DNA of 22,193 nt from Alectryocaccomicrobium faecavium (GTDB taxonomy: Bacteria > Bacillota > Clostridia > Christensenellales > Aristaeellaceae): the NCBI GenBank assembly GCA_018713425.1, contig DVOT01000221.1, positions 1-22,193 on the forward strand. Reading direction: 5' to 3'. This document shows, one piece after another, positions 1-7,493 of the stretch. The translations under genes and the position numbers were made by a program. Under the pieces are notes generated by a model, which was not told where the DNA came from, searched no databases, and saw only the letters and a list, made by a program, of their open reading frames with translations. Each line of letters opens with the position of its first letter. Position 1 is the first letter of the stretch.

Positions 1-221
1 CCGGCGTGAACGACGCAATGAGCACGGCCGAGCAGACCGCCGCCCTGCTCGAAGGGGCGAAAAATCTACTGCGCGTGGAACTGCTTCCCTATCATTTTAC
101 GGCGGCAGCAAAATATGAGATGGTGGCAAAGTCCTACGCGCCCACTTTTGACCCCGCCCGGCCCGTGGAGTTCCACGAAGCGCCCTACCAAAAGCGCGGC
201 ATCGAAGTGCGCACGCTATAA
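1..221 (+). CDS. Glycyl-radical enzyme activating protein, C-terminal fragment (5' end outside window)
   Basis: Only the last 73 or so residues are present. The frame is open to the left edge, and GGC at 3-5 followed by V-N-D gives the 'GVND' motif that occurs late in pyruvate-formate-lyase-activating-enzyme-type radical SAM proteins. The following 'VELLPYH' and 'AKYEMV' motifs are also typical of the family's C-terminal segment. Such enzymes use a [4Fe-4S] cluster and S-adenosylmethionine to put a glycyl radical on a partner such as pyruvate formate-lyase. The radical SAM CxxxCxxC motif and the partner enzyme would lie to the left of the window, so the substrate enzyme cannot be named. The gene ends in TAA at 219-221, directly before a strong hairpin. 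Family assignment is fairly secure; subfamily is not. Confidence 0.75.
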   Translation, partial: GVNDAMSTAEQTAALLEGAKNLLRVELLPYHFTAAAKYEMVAKSYAPTFDPARPVEFHEAPYQKRGIEVRTL

Positions 222-223
222 AC

Positions 224-265
224 ATGCGTCTCTCCGCGGAAATGGTTTCCGGCGGAGAGACGCAT
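224..265. terminator. Bidirectional intrinsic terminator between convergent genes
   Basis: A perfect 14-bp inverted repeat (224-237 with 252-265) encloses a further 5-bp stem (238-242 with 246-250). It sits between the stop of the activating-enzyme gene at 221 and the stop of the FkbM gene at 267. The T-rich tails are weak on both sides, so termination is inferred from position and stem strength. Confidence 0.75.
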
Positions 266-266
266 T

Positions 267-1193
267 TCACAGCGCGAAGAGCGTGATCTCGGTGGGGTAG
301 ATGGGCGAGCCATCAAAACGCAGATAGAATTTGTAGTCCGGGGACATTTCGTGGATCATGCGCGGAATCTTCCACAAATCCTCGTTGTTGTGGTACACCG
401 AAAAGAGCAGTTTGGGATGCTCCCTTACGATGTGGCCCCGCGCGCCGAGCAGCGCCTTCTGTTCATAGCCCTCGATATCCGCCTTGATGAGCGTGACTGG
501 CTCGCGGATATCCGCGTCCAATGTGGTGACGGCGACCGCCTCGCCGCCCTGTGCGTCCAGCGCGTTGCCGGACGCGGAAGTCTGGTGATCCCGCACGTGC
601 AGCACGCCCTCCGCGTCTCCCACGCCCTTGAGGCGGCAATCGATATCGCGGTAAGGCGCGAGCGTTCGGACGAGGATTTCAAACGTGCTGGGCGTGATTT
701 CATAGCAATACATCCTTTTGTAGCCATCCTCTCCATAATTGCGCAGGTAAGACAGCGCGGTATCGCCCGTATACGCGCCCAGGTCCACGACCACTTCCTC
801 GCTGGTGCAGGAAACGAGGTCCAGATCAAAATAGCTTTCAAACAGGGTTTCCCGCGCCTGCGCTGGGGTGGCGAAGTCATAGCAATACCAGTTGTTCAAA
901 ATGGCGTAGAGCGTCTTTTTCGAGCGATAATCGTCCAAGCGCTCATACACCCAGATAAAATCTTCCATATGCTCGGTGAGAGCCTGCTGCTTCCATTCGA
1001 TCTCTTCAAAAACTCCGTTGGCCGGATCGAGCCTGCCCCAATACAAAAACTGGTTGAAGAAATCTGCACAACTCTTTTGTGTCTCCGCAGGTACGGCTTC
1101 GAAGCTCCTGCGCATCCGATGATACAGCTCTTTCTCGCCCAGGCTTTGAATTTCCTGCGCCATCTGATAAAAGCTCCGGTCGATTCCCGTCAT
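267..1193 (-). CDS. FkbM-family SAM-dependent methyltransferase
   Basis: A 308-aa protein. Residues about 134-145 carry the SAM-binding motif 'VVVDLGAYTGDT'. Residues about 235-244 carry 'LIKADIEGYE', the acidic motif characteristic of the FkbM family, followed by 'LLFSVYHN' near 262-269. The N-terminal 120 or so residues are a helical extension often seen in the clostridial versions. FkbM enzymes O-methylate sugars or secondary metabolites; the substrate here is unknown. The start at 1193 is preferred because GGGAG lies about 9 nt upstream. An in-frame ATG at 1214 would add 7 residues but has no ribosome binding site. The gene lies beyond the terminator of the upstream DUF1540 gene, so it may be transcribed separately or by read-through. 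Confidence 0.85.
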   Translation of the reverse strand: MTGIDRSFYQMAQEIQSLGEKELYHRMRRSFEAVPAETQKSCADFFNQFLYWGRLDPANGVFEEIEWKQQALTEHMEDFIWVYERLDDYRSKKTLYAILNNWYCYDFATPAQARETLFESYFDLDLVSCTSEEVVVDLGAYTGDTALSYLRNYGEDGYKRMYCYEITPSTFEILVRTLAPYRDIDCRLKGVGDAEGVLHVRDHQTSASGNALDAQGGEAVAVTTLDADIREPVTLIKADIEGYEQKALLGARGHIVREHPKLLFSVYHNNEDLWKIPRMIHEMSPDYKFYLRFDGSPIYPTEITLFAL

Positions 1194-1254
1194 AGCATCA
1201 CGCTCCCGCCCCATTCTATGCGGGCATGGAAGGTGGAAATTCCCTTGCGCATAA

Positions 1255-1289
1255 AAAGCGGCGCGTTCCGCGAAGAAACGCGCCGCTTT
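1255..1289 (-). terminator. Intrinsic terminator after the DUF1540 gene
   Basis: A 13-bp perfect stem (1255-1267 with 1277-1289) with a 9-nt loop. Read on the minus strand it is followed by a run of T and lies 20 nt past the DUF1540 stop. Confidence 0.8.
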
Positions 1290-1310
1290 GGGGATTCCAG
1301 CGAAATATTT

Positions 1311-1475
1311 TTACTTCGTCTTATAGCTTCCGCAGCAGCTTTCATCCGAAGGATTGCCGCTGCCACAGCCGTTGCACGGCTCCACCTGGATGGAATTCAG
1401 CGAGCAAAAGTCCTGGCCCTGGCAGTGAAAGCGGCAACTTTCCACGCGGCAGCGAATGTCCGTATTGGGTTTCAT
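1311..1475 (-). CDS. DUF1540 domain-containing small Cys-rich protein
   Basis: A 54-aa protein with cysteines at 9, 14, 18, 24, 34, 37, 47 and 48. The spacing and the 'CRVESCRFH' and 'SLNSIQV' stretches match DUF1540, a short domain widespread in clostridia, sometimes in tandem, and thought to bind a metal through its cysteines. No enzymatic role is known. The start at 1475 has an excellent ribosome binding site (GGGAGG about 9 nt upstream), and the reading frame upstream of it is only a shadow of the preceding gene. It is the last gene before the terminator at 1255-1289 and probably belongs to the upstream operon. Confidence 0.8.
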   Translation of the reverse strand: MKPNTDIRCRVESCRFHCQGQDFCSLNSIQVEPCNGCGSGNPSDESCCGSYKTK

Positions 1476-1537
1476 AACGTTCAGCCTCCCGAGCAAAATT
1501 TGCGTTTCCGCAGAACATAGCGTTCCTGCCCGGGACG

Positions 1538-2704
1538 CTAAATATGCACGCTGAGCGCGCCAATGACAAAAAACACCAGCGCGGCGGCCATCAGCGCCGC
1601 CTCGCCCCAGCGCACGCGCCTGTGGCGGCCAGATAGCACAAAATACGCCAGCGCGCAAGGGATCAGATCCGCGGTGTACCGCAGGCCAAATTGAAACCCG
1701 CCAAACGACTTGTGCAGCATCAGCAAAAACAGCTGCGCCGCCAGGGCTACCAGCGCCGCCACCTGCGCGGGACGGATCCGGCGGCGGACGATATCCACCG
1801 CGACCCACACCGCCAACAAAAGGAAAATGGGGTTGGCCAAAAATAGGTTGAAGCCAAATTGTACAAATTGCCCATTTTCCAGCGGCATGCCGGTGAACAC
1901 GAGCTTTGCGTTGTCCCAGAAATACGCCAGGGAAAACTGGCCGTGCTCCGAGCGCGTGAACTCCGGTAGGTAATTGTGGCCGAACTCGAAAAAGGAGCCG
2001 AACCGCGCCAGATTGTACAGCCCATAGCACAGCCCGATGCACAGCCCCGCGCACACGCCGGGGATCCACTTTTTCCAGGGCACCCGGCGATGCCACAGCA
2101 GCGCCGCCACGGCCAGGCCCGCCACCGCGTTGAAGGGACGGCACCCCACAGCCAGCGCATACAGGATCAGGCTAGGTGTGGGCCTTTTCCGCTCGGCGAG
2201 CAACACGGCCAGCACCGTACACAAAAATGCCAGCAATTGCGCCTGATACCACACCGCGCCGATCAACATGAGCGGTAGCAGGGACGACGCGAACACAAAC
2301 GCCGAGGCCCAGAACAGCGCCACAGCGATGTGCCCCTTGCGCGAAGCCCACCAGTATATACCGGAAAACGCGCCCAGTGCGTATAGCTTTACGAGTAGGC
2401 CATCGGGCGTGTTTGCCTCGCAGAAAAACGACAGCAAAAGCAGGGGGAGCGAAGGCACGGGCGGAAAGCTCACATAATAGCGCCCCTCAAAAATCGCCAG
2501 TTCCAGGTGCGGATAATCCTGCGAGAGCCAGGTGCGCCCCTCACGCCAGGAGAGCGCCTGCAAAGTGTAGGTATTGTAAGCTGAAGTGCCGAACGGGTCA
2601 TAGCCGCACAGACGGCTCAGCAGCGCCAGCACAGCCATCCAGGCGAGCAGCGCGGCGGCAAGCGCCGCCGCGCGCCGCGCATTTAGCGAATGAAATTTGT
2701 CCAT
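1538..2704 (-). CDS. Polytopic membrane protein, GT-C glycosyltransferase-like
   Basis: A 388-aa protein with a short N-terminal cytoplasmic stretch and about 9-10 hydrophobic helices. After the first helix comes a large polar loop (about 33-75) containing 'YDPFG', 'SQDYPHLELAIF' and 'YYVSFPPVPSLPLLLL'. This pattern is common in bacterial membrane glycosyltransferases or mannosyltransferases of the GT-C fold that act on the outer face using lipid-linked sugars. No named family is assigned. The start at 2704 has AGGAAG upstream and lies inside the flavoprotein gene, overlapping it by 22 nt, which suggests translational coupling. A 9-bp hairpin (1518-1526 with 1532-1540) overlaps the stop codon and may reduce read-through to the DUF1540 gene. 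Confidence 0.6.
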   Translation of the reverse strand: MDKFHSLNARRAAALAAALLAWMAVLALLSRLCGYDPFGTSAYNTYTLQALSWREGRTWLSQDYPHLELAIFEGRYYVSFPPVPSLPLLLLSFFCEANTPDGLLVKLYALGAFSGIYWWASRKGHIAVALFWASAFVFASSLLPLMLIGAVWYQAQLLAFLCTVLAVLLAERKRPTPSLILYALAVGCRPFNAVAGLAVAALLWHRRVPWKKWIPGVCAGLCIGLCYGLYNLARFGSFFEFGHNYLPEFTRSEHGQFSLAYFWDNAKLVFTGMPLENGQFVQFGFNLFLANPIFLLLAVWVAVDIVRRRIRPAQVAALVALAAQLFLLMLHKSFGGFQFGLRYTADLIPCALAYFVLSGRHRRVRWGEAALMAAALVFFVIGALSVHI

Positions 2705-3306
2705 GCCCGTTCTTCCTGAATGGGCTCTGGCACGCCCGCGGCGCGCCCCGCCGCGATGCACTGGAGCAGCCAGGCCATGTTGTATCCCAACACGCGCATG
2801 GTCTGCATGCCTTCGAGATCCTTGCGCACTTCCTCGGGCGAATTGCCATGCACCATGGGCCAATATTGTGAGGACACCACGGGCATCTGCGAAATGGTGG
2901 GATACTTCATCAATTGCTCCAGCGCCGCCGTGGAGCCCGCGCGCCGGCAAGAAGCGACAATGCCTGCCGGCTTGCCGCGGAACGCCGCGCTATTGGCATA
3001 AAACGCCCGGTCGAGCAGAGAAGTGATCGAGCCGGAAGCCGCCGCGTAATGCACCGGCGTGCCAAACACAAAACCGTCCGCTTCCTGGGCGCGCTCGATC
3101 AAATCATTCACGCGGTCGGAAAACACGCATTTGCCGCCCGTCTGCCGGCAACGCCCGCAGCCGATGCAGCCCCGGATGGGCTGCGCGCCTACCTGGAACA
3201 GTTCCCATTCCACGCCGGAACGCTCCAGGGCGCCCGCCACTTCCATCAGCGCGGTATAGGTGCAGCCCGCCTCTCGGGGGCTGCCATTCACAAGCAAAAC
3301 TTTCAT
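2683..3306 (-). CDS. Iron-sulfur flavoprotein / NADPH-dependent FMN reductase-like protein
   Basis: A 207-aa flavodoxin-fold protein. It begins with a beta strand and the FMN phosphate loop 'NGSPR' at 7-11. Four cysteines follow at 47, 50, 53 and 60 (CX2CX2CX6C), the compact cluster motif of iron-sulfur flavoproteins. 'FGTPVHYAAASGSITSLLDR' at 81-100 is the second flavin-contacting region. Members shuttle electrons or reduce quinones, oxygen species or FMN in anaerobes; the physiological partner here is unknown. It starts 14 nt after the transaminase stop with an AGGA-type site and runs into the membrane-protein gene, so the three genes look like one operon. Confidence 0.8.
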   Translation of the reverse strand: MKVLLVNGSPREAGCTYTALMEVAGALERSGVEWELFQVGAQPIRGCIGCGRCRQTGGKCVFSDRVNDLIERAQEADGFVFGTPVHYAAASGSITSLLDRAFYANSAAFRGKPAGIVASCRRAGSTAALEQLMKYPTISQMPVVSSQYWPMVHGNSPEEVRKDLEGMQTMRVLGYNMAWLLQCIAAGRAAGVPEPIQEERAWTNFIR

Positions 3307-3320
3307 ATTCCGTCCTTTCC

Positions 3321-4160
3321 TCAGTCCGTCTGCCGGATCAATTCCGCCTCCATCGCGTTTTGGAGCTGATCCACCAGCTCGCTTGCGCCGCCGCCCACCG
3401 GTTCACCGTCCAACCGGTTGGCAACGCAGCATAGCGCGCTCGCCGCGGTGAACAGGATTTCGTCCGCATTGCGCAATTCATCGAGCGTATAGGGCCGTTC
3501 CTCCACTGGAATGCCTAGCTCGCGCGCCTTTTGCAAAAGCAGCTTGCGCGTGATCCCCGCCAGGATCAAATTGTCCAGCGGCGCGGTGATCAGCGCGCCA
3601 TTTTTGAGGATATGCACGTTCGAATGCGCGCATTCGGTCACGCGGCCATTGCGGTGCAACACGCACTCCTTTGCGCCCGCCTCCGCGGCGCGCTGGGAAT
3701 AGATCACCGCGGGCAGCAGGTTGATCGTTTTGATGTCGCAGTGGAGAAAGCGCGTATCTTCCTGCGTGATCAATGCATAGCGCGTGCGCAGCGGCGCGAA
3801 GGCCTTGGGCCGCACGGTGATCCACAGGTTGCTCTTGGCGTCTTTGGGGAACGGATGGTTGCGCGGCGCTGTGCCGCGTGAAAGTTGCCAATACACCTGC
3901 GTATCGGGCGAATCCACCCGGCGGGCGCAATCGCGCAGCAGCTCCATCAGTTCTGGCTTTTTCAGTTCGCATTCCATGCCCACGCGCGCCGCGCTGCGGT
4001 AAAACCGATCCACATGATCCTCCAGCAGGAAGGGCACATGGTTGCGCGTGTTCGTAGCGTCGTAAATCCCGTCGCCAAAATAGCAGGCGCGATCATCCAT
4101 GGGCACCATAATGTCCGCGATCTCGCCGATCTTTCCATTGTAATATCCCAGTGTCTCCAT
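3321..4160 (-). CDS. dat: D-amino-acid transaminase (D-alanine aminotransferase), PLP fold type IV
   Basis: A 279-aa protein, the usual length for Bacillus-type D-alanine aminotransferase. The PLP-binding lysine is K144 in 'CDIKTINLLP' and the cofactor glutamate is E177 in 'VTECAHSN', close to K145 and E177 of the Bacillus enzyme. 'GTAPRNHPFP' supplies the R-x-H pair that distinguishes D-amino-acid from branched-chain transaminases. It should interconvert D-alanine and 2-oxoglutarate with pyruvate and D-glutamate, feeding peptidoglycan synthesis. The start at 4160 is chosen because GGAGG lies 8 nt upstream. An ATG at 4175 overlaps that site and is unlikely to be used. It is the first gene of a minus-strand operon. 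Confidence 0.88.
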   Translation of the reverse strand: METLGYYNGKIGEIADIMVPMDDRACYFGDGIYDATNTRNHVPFLLEDHVDRFYRSAARVGMECELKKPELMELLRDCARRVDSPDTQVYWQLSRGTAPRNHPFPKDAKSNLWITVRPKAFAPLRTRYALITQEDTRFLHCDIKTINLLPAVIYSQRAAEAGAKECVLHRNGRVTECAHSNVHILKNGALITAPLDNLILAGITRKLLLQKARELGIPVEERPYTLDELRNADEILFTAASALCCVANRLDGEPVGGGASELVDQLQNAMEAELIRQTD

Positions 4161-4183
4161 TCTGAACACCTCCATTCCACTGT

Positions 4184-4212
4184 ATGATACCGCAATTTGG
4201 AAAAAAAGTAAA
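4184..4212 (-). promoter_or_regulatory. Sigma-A-type promoter for the dat operon
   Basis: On the minus strand, a TTTACT box (4207-4212) and a TATCAT box (4184-4189) are separated by 17 nt. Predicted transcription starts about 17 nt before the dat ATG. It is back to back with the fucosidase promoter. Confidence 0.55.
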
Positions 4213-4233
4213 TCCCCCCCAGGGAAATTTGGA

Positions 4234-4262
4234 TTGCAAAAACCGTGATTTTTCTGTATACT
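4234..4262 (+). promoter_or_regulatory. Sigma-A-type promoter for the fucosidase gene
   Basis: TTGCAA at 4234-4239 and TATACT at 4257-4262 are separated by exactly 17 nt. The expected start of transcription lies about 23 nt before the fucosidase ATG. Confidence 0.75.
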
Positions 4263-4291
4263 ATTTTTATCACAAAAAAGGAGGATTTTCC

Positions 4292-5611
4292 ATGAAAGCG
4301 TTTTTGCAATCCGCCGCGCACGTCACGCCCAGCGCGCGGCAAATGGCCTGGTTCGATACGGAATTTTATGCCTTCCTCCACTTTGGCGTGAACACCTTCA
4401 CTGGGCGCGAGTGGGGCGACGGTACGGAATCGCCCGCCATTTTCAATCCGGAGCGCCTGGATTGCGACCAGTGGGCCGAGGCTGTGAAGGCCGCGGGCGC
4501 GCGCGGCATGGTGATCACGGCCAAGCACCACGATGGATTCTGCTTATGGCCTTCCAAGTATACGGAACACAGCGTGAAAAATAGCCCCTGGCGGGACGGC
4601 AAGGGCGATGTGGTGCGCGAAGTGGCGGAAGCGTGCCGCCGCGCGGGCCTGAAATTTGGCTTTTATCTTTCGCCCTGGGATCGCAACTGCGCGCTTTACG
4701 GCACCCCGGAATACAACGATTATTATAAGGCGCAGCTCACCGAGTTGCTCACCGAATATGGCGATGTGTTCATCGTGTGGTTCGATGGCGCGTGCGGCGA
4801 GGGGCCGAACGGCAAAAAGCAGGAATACGATTTTCCCGGCTATATCGAGCTCGTGCGCAAATACCAACCCAATGCCGTGATCTTCAACGATGGCGGGCCG
4901 GACGTGCGCTGGATTGGCAACGAAAGCGGCACGGCGCGCTTTGCCGAGTGGGCCGTCATGCCCCGCGAACTGACCCATATGGCTGAGGTGCAGACCGGCC
5001 CCGCGCCCCTGCACGGCTATATTCCGCTCGGTGGCATCTACAACACCATGCCCGATCTGGGCGCGCTGTCGAACATCATGCTCTCGGGCGGCCTGTGCTT
5101 CTGCCCGGCGGAGGTGGATATGTCCATCCGCCCCGGCTGGTTCTATCATCCAGAAGAAGAGCCGCATTCGCTCGAGCGGCTCCAGCGCACGTACATCACC
5201 AGCGTGGGCGGCAACGCTTGTTTCCATCTGAACATCCCGCCCACGCAGGACGGTTTGTTCGATCCGCGCGATGTGGCCCGGCTCAAGGAACTGGGCGACT
5301 GGCTGAAAGAATCGTTCTCGCATCCGCTGGAGGCACGCATGGAGCAATCCGGCTGGGAGTATACCCTGACTTTTGCGGAGAAAACCGCCGTGCGCTATGT
5401 CGTGCTCCAGGAGGATATCCGCCAGGGCCAGCGCGTGGAAGCGTTTTCTTTGGAAGAGCAGGATGAATACGGGCTGTGGCGGGCCATTTATCATGGCTCG
5501 ACCATTGGGCACAAGCGCATTTGCCCCGTTTCCACGCAAACCAGCGCTTTGCGCGTGCGCATCCGTTCCGCGCGCGACGCCGTGAATATGCTATCCATCC
5601 AGGCGTATTGA
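4292..5611 (+). CDS. Alpha-L-fucosidase, GH29 family, probably cytoplasmic
   Basis: A 439-aa protein. It shows the GH29 fingerprints 'AFLHFGVNTF' (27-36), 'ITAKHHDGFCLW' (75-86), 'GFYLSPWDRN' (123-132) and 'VWFDGACGE' (162-170), in which D165 is the expected catalytic nucleophile. A C-terminal beta domain follows from about residue 345. It should release alpha-linked L-fucose from host glycans or milk/mucin oligosaccharides. There is no signal peptide, so it probably acts on imported oligosaccharides. The frame is open upstream to 4184, but the start at 4292 is clear: AAAGGAGGA lies just before it, and the promoter lies between. It is a single-gene unit closed by a strong terminator. No transporter or fucose-catabolic genes are adjacent. 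Confidence 0.9.
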   Translation: MKAFLQSAAHVTPSARQMAWFDTEFYAFLHFGVNTFTGREWGDGTESPAIFNPERLDCDQWAEAVKAAGARGMVITAKHHDGFCLWPSKYTEHSVKNSPWRDGKGDVVREVAEACRRAGLKFGFYLSPWDRNCALYGTPEYNDYYKAQLTELLTEYGDVFIVWFDGACGEGPNGKKQEYDFPGYIELVRKYQPNAVIFNDGGPDVRWIGNESGTARFAEWAVMPRELTHMAEVQTGPAPLHGYIPLGGIYNTMPDLGALSNIMLSGGLCFCPAEVDMSIRPGWFYHPEEEPHSLERLQRTYITSVGGNACFHLNIPPTQDGLFDPRDVARLKELGDWLKESFSHPLEARMEQSGWEYTLTFAEKTAVRYVVLQEDIRQGQRVEAFSLEEQDEYGLWRAIYHGSTIGHKRICPVSTQTSALRVRIRSARDAVNMLSIQAY

Positions 5612-5684
5612 GATAGCCTCGCTTTGGGAGATCGGTCCAGCCCGCTGGAATATGCGCGACTTCGGGAATTCCTCAATTTAAAAG

Positions 5685-5726
5685 GCGGCCCCGACGGATT
5701 GCAGAAATCCGCCGGGGCCGCTTTTT
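5685..5726. terminator. Bidirectional intrinsic terminator
   Basis: A GC-rich 16-bp stem with one mismatch (5685-5700 with 5706-5721) is followed by five T on the plus strand. An A-rich flank provides a T tail on the minus strand. It closes the fucosidase gene (+) and the ferritin-like gene (-). Confidence 0.88.
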
Positions 5727-5746
5727 GTTCTGCCTGCGCAGAGCGG

Positions 5747-6238
5747 TTATGCGTCTATGCGCGCAAGCATTTGCGTGAGCTGGTTCAAGTGCCCGCGCTC
5801 CTGCCGCTCGATTTCGCGAAACACCGCGCGGGAATTTTCATCCTGGGTAGCGCTCGCCAGCGCGGAATAGAACAGGATGGAATCCTTTTCGGATTCGATA
5901 GCGCCCTCTAAAATGGCTTGCGGGCTATCGAACCCATGCTTTGCGCCCAGCGCCATCAAGCCGCCGGGAAAAACGATTTCCGCGGCGATCGCGCTCAAAT
6001 ACGCGTTGGTATCCGCGTCGTATTCCGGGGCGTCGGGGCGCTCCTGGGCGACCCGACGCGCGAGCTTTTCGAATTCCGCCAGATGGCGCGCCTCATCCTC
6101 CGCGAGGAACAGCAGCATGTCCACCGCTTCGGGCGAATGGCTCAACTTCGCGGCGCGCCGGTAATATTCCCCGCCGCGCCGCTCCATTTCCGCCGCAATG
6201 CGCAGCCCTTCTATGTCGTTAAACGAATGCACATTCAT
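5747..6238 (-). CDS. Ferritin-like diiron protein (rubrerythrin-type, no rubredoxin domain)
   Basis: A 163-aa four-helix protein. Diiron ligand pairs recur in each helix: 'EMERRGGEYYRRAA' (17-30), 'LAEDEARHLAEF' (45-56), 'AIESEKDSILFYSAL' (113-127) and 'IERQERGHL' (143-151). This is the rubrerythrin/ferritin-like pattern. The C-terminal rubredoxin domain with its Cys pairs is absent and there are no cysteines at all. Such proteins remove hydrogen peroxide or store iron in anaerobes, taking electrons from a separate donor. The gene starts 5 nt after the DUF1858 stop, so the two are co-transcribed. Its own ribosome binding site is weak, which suggests coupled translation. Confidence 0.82.
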   Translation of the reverse strand: MNVHSFNDIEGLRIAAEMERRGGEYYRRAAKLSHSPEAVDMLLFLAEDEARHLAEFEKLARRVAQERPDAPEYDADTNAYLSAIAAEIVFPGGLMALGAKHGFDSPQAILEGAIESEKDSILFYSALASATQDENSRAVFREIERQERGHLNQLTQMLARIDA

Positions 6239-6243
6239 GGCGC

Positions 6244-6435
6244 TTAGCCCAGAAAATCGTTGAGCTGCTTCACGAGGTCGTTCACATCCACGCCGTGCAC
6301 GGCGCAGGCTTCTTCCAGGCTTTCGCCCTGGGAATGCGGGCAGCCCAGGCAGTGCATGCCGGCGGCCATCAAAATGCGGGCGGTTTCGCGGTTGATGCGC
6401 AAAACTTCGCCAATGGTCATTTCCTTAGTGATCAT
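6244..6435 (-). CDS. DUF1858 domain protein (redox-disulfide type)
   Basis: A 63-aa protein covering a complete DUF1858 domain: 'MTIGEVLR' at 6-13, then 'MHCLGCPHS' at 27-35 with a CxxC pair, then 'EEACAVHGVDVNDL' at 41-54. The domain is found alone or fused to hybrid-cluster and related redox proteins, and the CxxC suggests a disulfide or metal site. The start at 6435 is preferred over an ATG at 6444 because AAGGAG is about 9 nt before it and overlaps the earlier ATG. It heads a two-gene unit with the ferritin-like protein, which points to a peroxide-defence or redox role. Confidence 0.83.
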   Translation of the reverse strand: MITKEMTIGEVLRINRETARILMAAGMHCLGCPHSQGESLEEACAVHGVDVNDLVKQLNDFLG

Positions 6436-6461
6436 AGAGGTCATCTCCTTCCTACTCTATC

Positions 6462-6490
6462 ATCATACACGCATCGGGGAAAAAATGCAA
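6462..6490 (-). promoter_or_regulatory. Sigma-A-type promoter of the DUF1858/ferritin-like unit
   Basis: On the minus strand, TTGCAT (6485-6490) and TATGAT (6462-6467) are separated by 17 nt, with a short leader to the ATG at 6435. Confidence 0.75.
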
Positions 6491-6648
6491 GCAAAATCTT
6501 CCGCAGCACACAGAATTTGCCGTCCAGGCAAGCTCAAGCGAAAGGAAAAACAAAAATTTGTGAATATGCCGCTCTAAGTATATTGAACGCGCTTCACGCG
6601 CATACTCTTTATCATCGGCGGATAATCTTTGAAACGGGGTGTTTCAAC

Positions 6649-7398
6649 ATGGAACAGACAATCACCAGGGCTTCCAAGCGCGCGGGCTGGAGCGAGCGGG
6701 AAAGCAACCTTTTGTGGGAAACAGCGGATGAAGCGCAGCAGCAGGGCTTGCCGTTAAAGGCCGTTTTCGACCGGATCGCCGCCCAAACGGGCCGGCGGCC
6801 CAACAGCATTCGGAACTACTATTACGCCCAGGTGCGCCAGCGCGAAGGCGGTTGCGAACGCCCAGCGCGCTTTGTGCCCTTTTCGGAAGAAGAGGTTCGC
6901 TGGCTCTTGGACAAAGTGCTGCGCGACCGCGCCCAGGGGCATTCGGTGCGTTCCTGCCTGCAACGGTTGGCCGATGGCGATCACAGCCTGATGCTGCGCT
7001 ACCAGAACAAATACCGCGCGGTAATCAAGAACCGGCCGGAATTGGTGCGCGAAATCGTGGACGCGCTCAATGCCGAGGGCATTGCCTGCGAACCGCCCGA
7101 AGTCAACCACCGCACGCGCGCTTCTCTGGGCGACGCCTGCGAACGCCTGAGCGCGAACGTCGCCTGGTCGGGCGATGCGGAATTGGTGCGCGCCATTGAT
7201 ACGTTGGCGCAATTCCTGCAGGGCTTGCGCCCTTCCTGCGATAGCGCGCTGTGCCAGACGGCAAACGAGTTGATCTGCGTGATCAAAGACTATCTGGCGC
7301 GGCCGCTCGCCGAGCAGGAAAATGGCGTGGCCGAATTTTGCGACGCTTTGCGCGAACGCATTGGCGCGTTGGAAGCCTGCCTTCCGGTGAGCGAATGA
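6649..7398 (+). CDS. Myb/SANT-like (RsfA-type) DNA-binding protein
   Basis: A 249-aa protein. Residues about 13-62 ('GWSERESNLLW', then 'GRRPNSIRNYYY') form a tryptophan-led three-helix unit resembling the Myb/SANT-like domains of RsfA-type sporulation regulators. A second, more diverged repeat is likely at about 73-130 ('PFSEEEVRWLLDKVL', then 'LMLRYQNKYRAVI'). The C-terminal half is helical with no recognised domain. A regulatory role is inferred from the fold only. The start at 6649 has GGGGTG upstream; the longer open frame before it has no ribosome binding site. I saw no convincing sigma-A promoter immediately upstream. It is a single gene ending in a terminator. Confidence 0.6.
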   Translation: MEQTITRASKRAGWSERESNLLWETADEAQQQGLPLKAVFDRIAAQTGRRPNSIRNYYYAQVRQREGGCERPARFVPFSEEEVRWLLDKVLRDRAQGHSVRSCLQRLADGDHSLMLRYQNKYRAVIKNRPELVREIVDALNAEGIACEPPEVNHRTRASLGDACERLSANVAWSGDAELVRAIDTLAQFLQGLRPSCDSALCQTANELICVIKDYLARPLAEQENGVAEFCDALRERIGALEACLPVSE

Positions 7399-7413
7399 AC
7401 ATACAGCGGATTT

Positions 7414-7451
7414 TTGCCCGGCCTCCATTGGATGCCGGGCAATGCGTTTTT
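7414..7451 (+). terminator. Intrinsic terminator after the Myb-like gene
   Basis: A perfect 9-bp stem (7414-7422 with 7434-7442) with an 11-nt loop, followed shortly by a T-run at 7446-7451. Confidence 0.75.
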
Positions 7452-7493
7452 GGCTGGATTTCGCCACAAAAGCGGGTGATTGTTCACAGTTCG

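Noticed and set aside
351..1520. Long plus-strand open frame of 389 codons
   Set aside because: It is antisense to the FkbM and DUF1540 genes, has no ribosome binding site and translates to Arg/Ala/His-rich low-quality sequence; a product of GC-rich third positions.
4184..4291. Upstream extension of the fucosidase frame
   Set aside because: It spans the promoter and has no ribosome binding site, whereas the ATG at 4292 has a near-perfect one.
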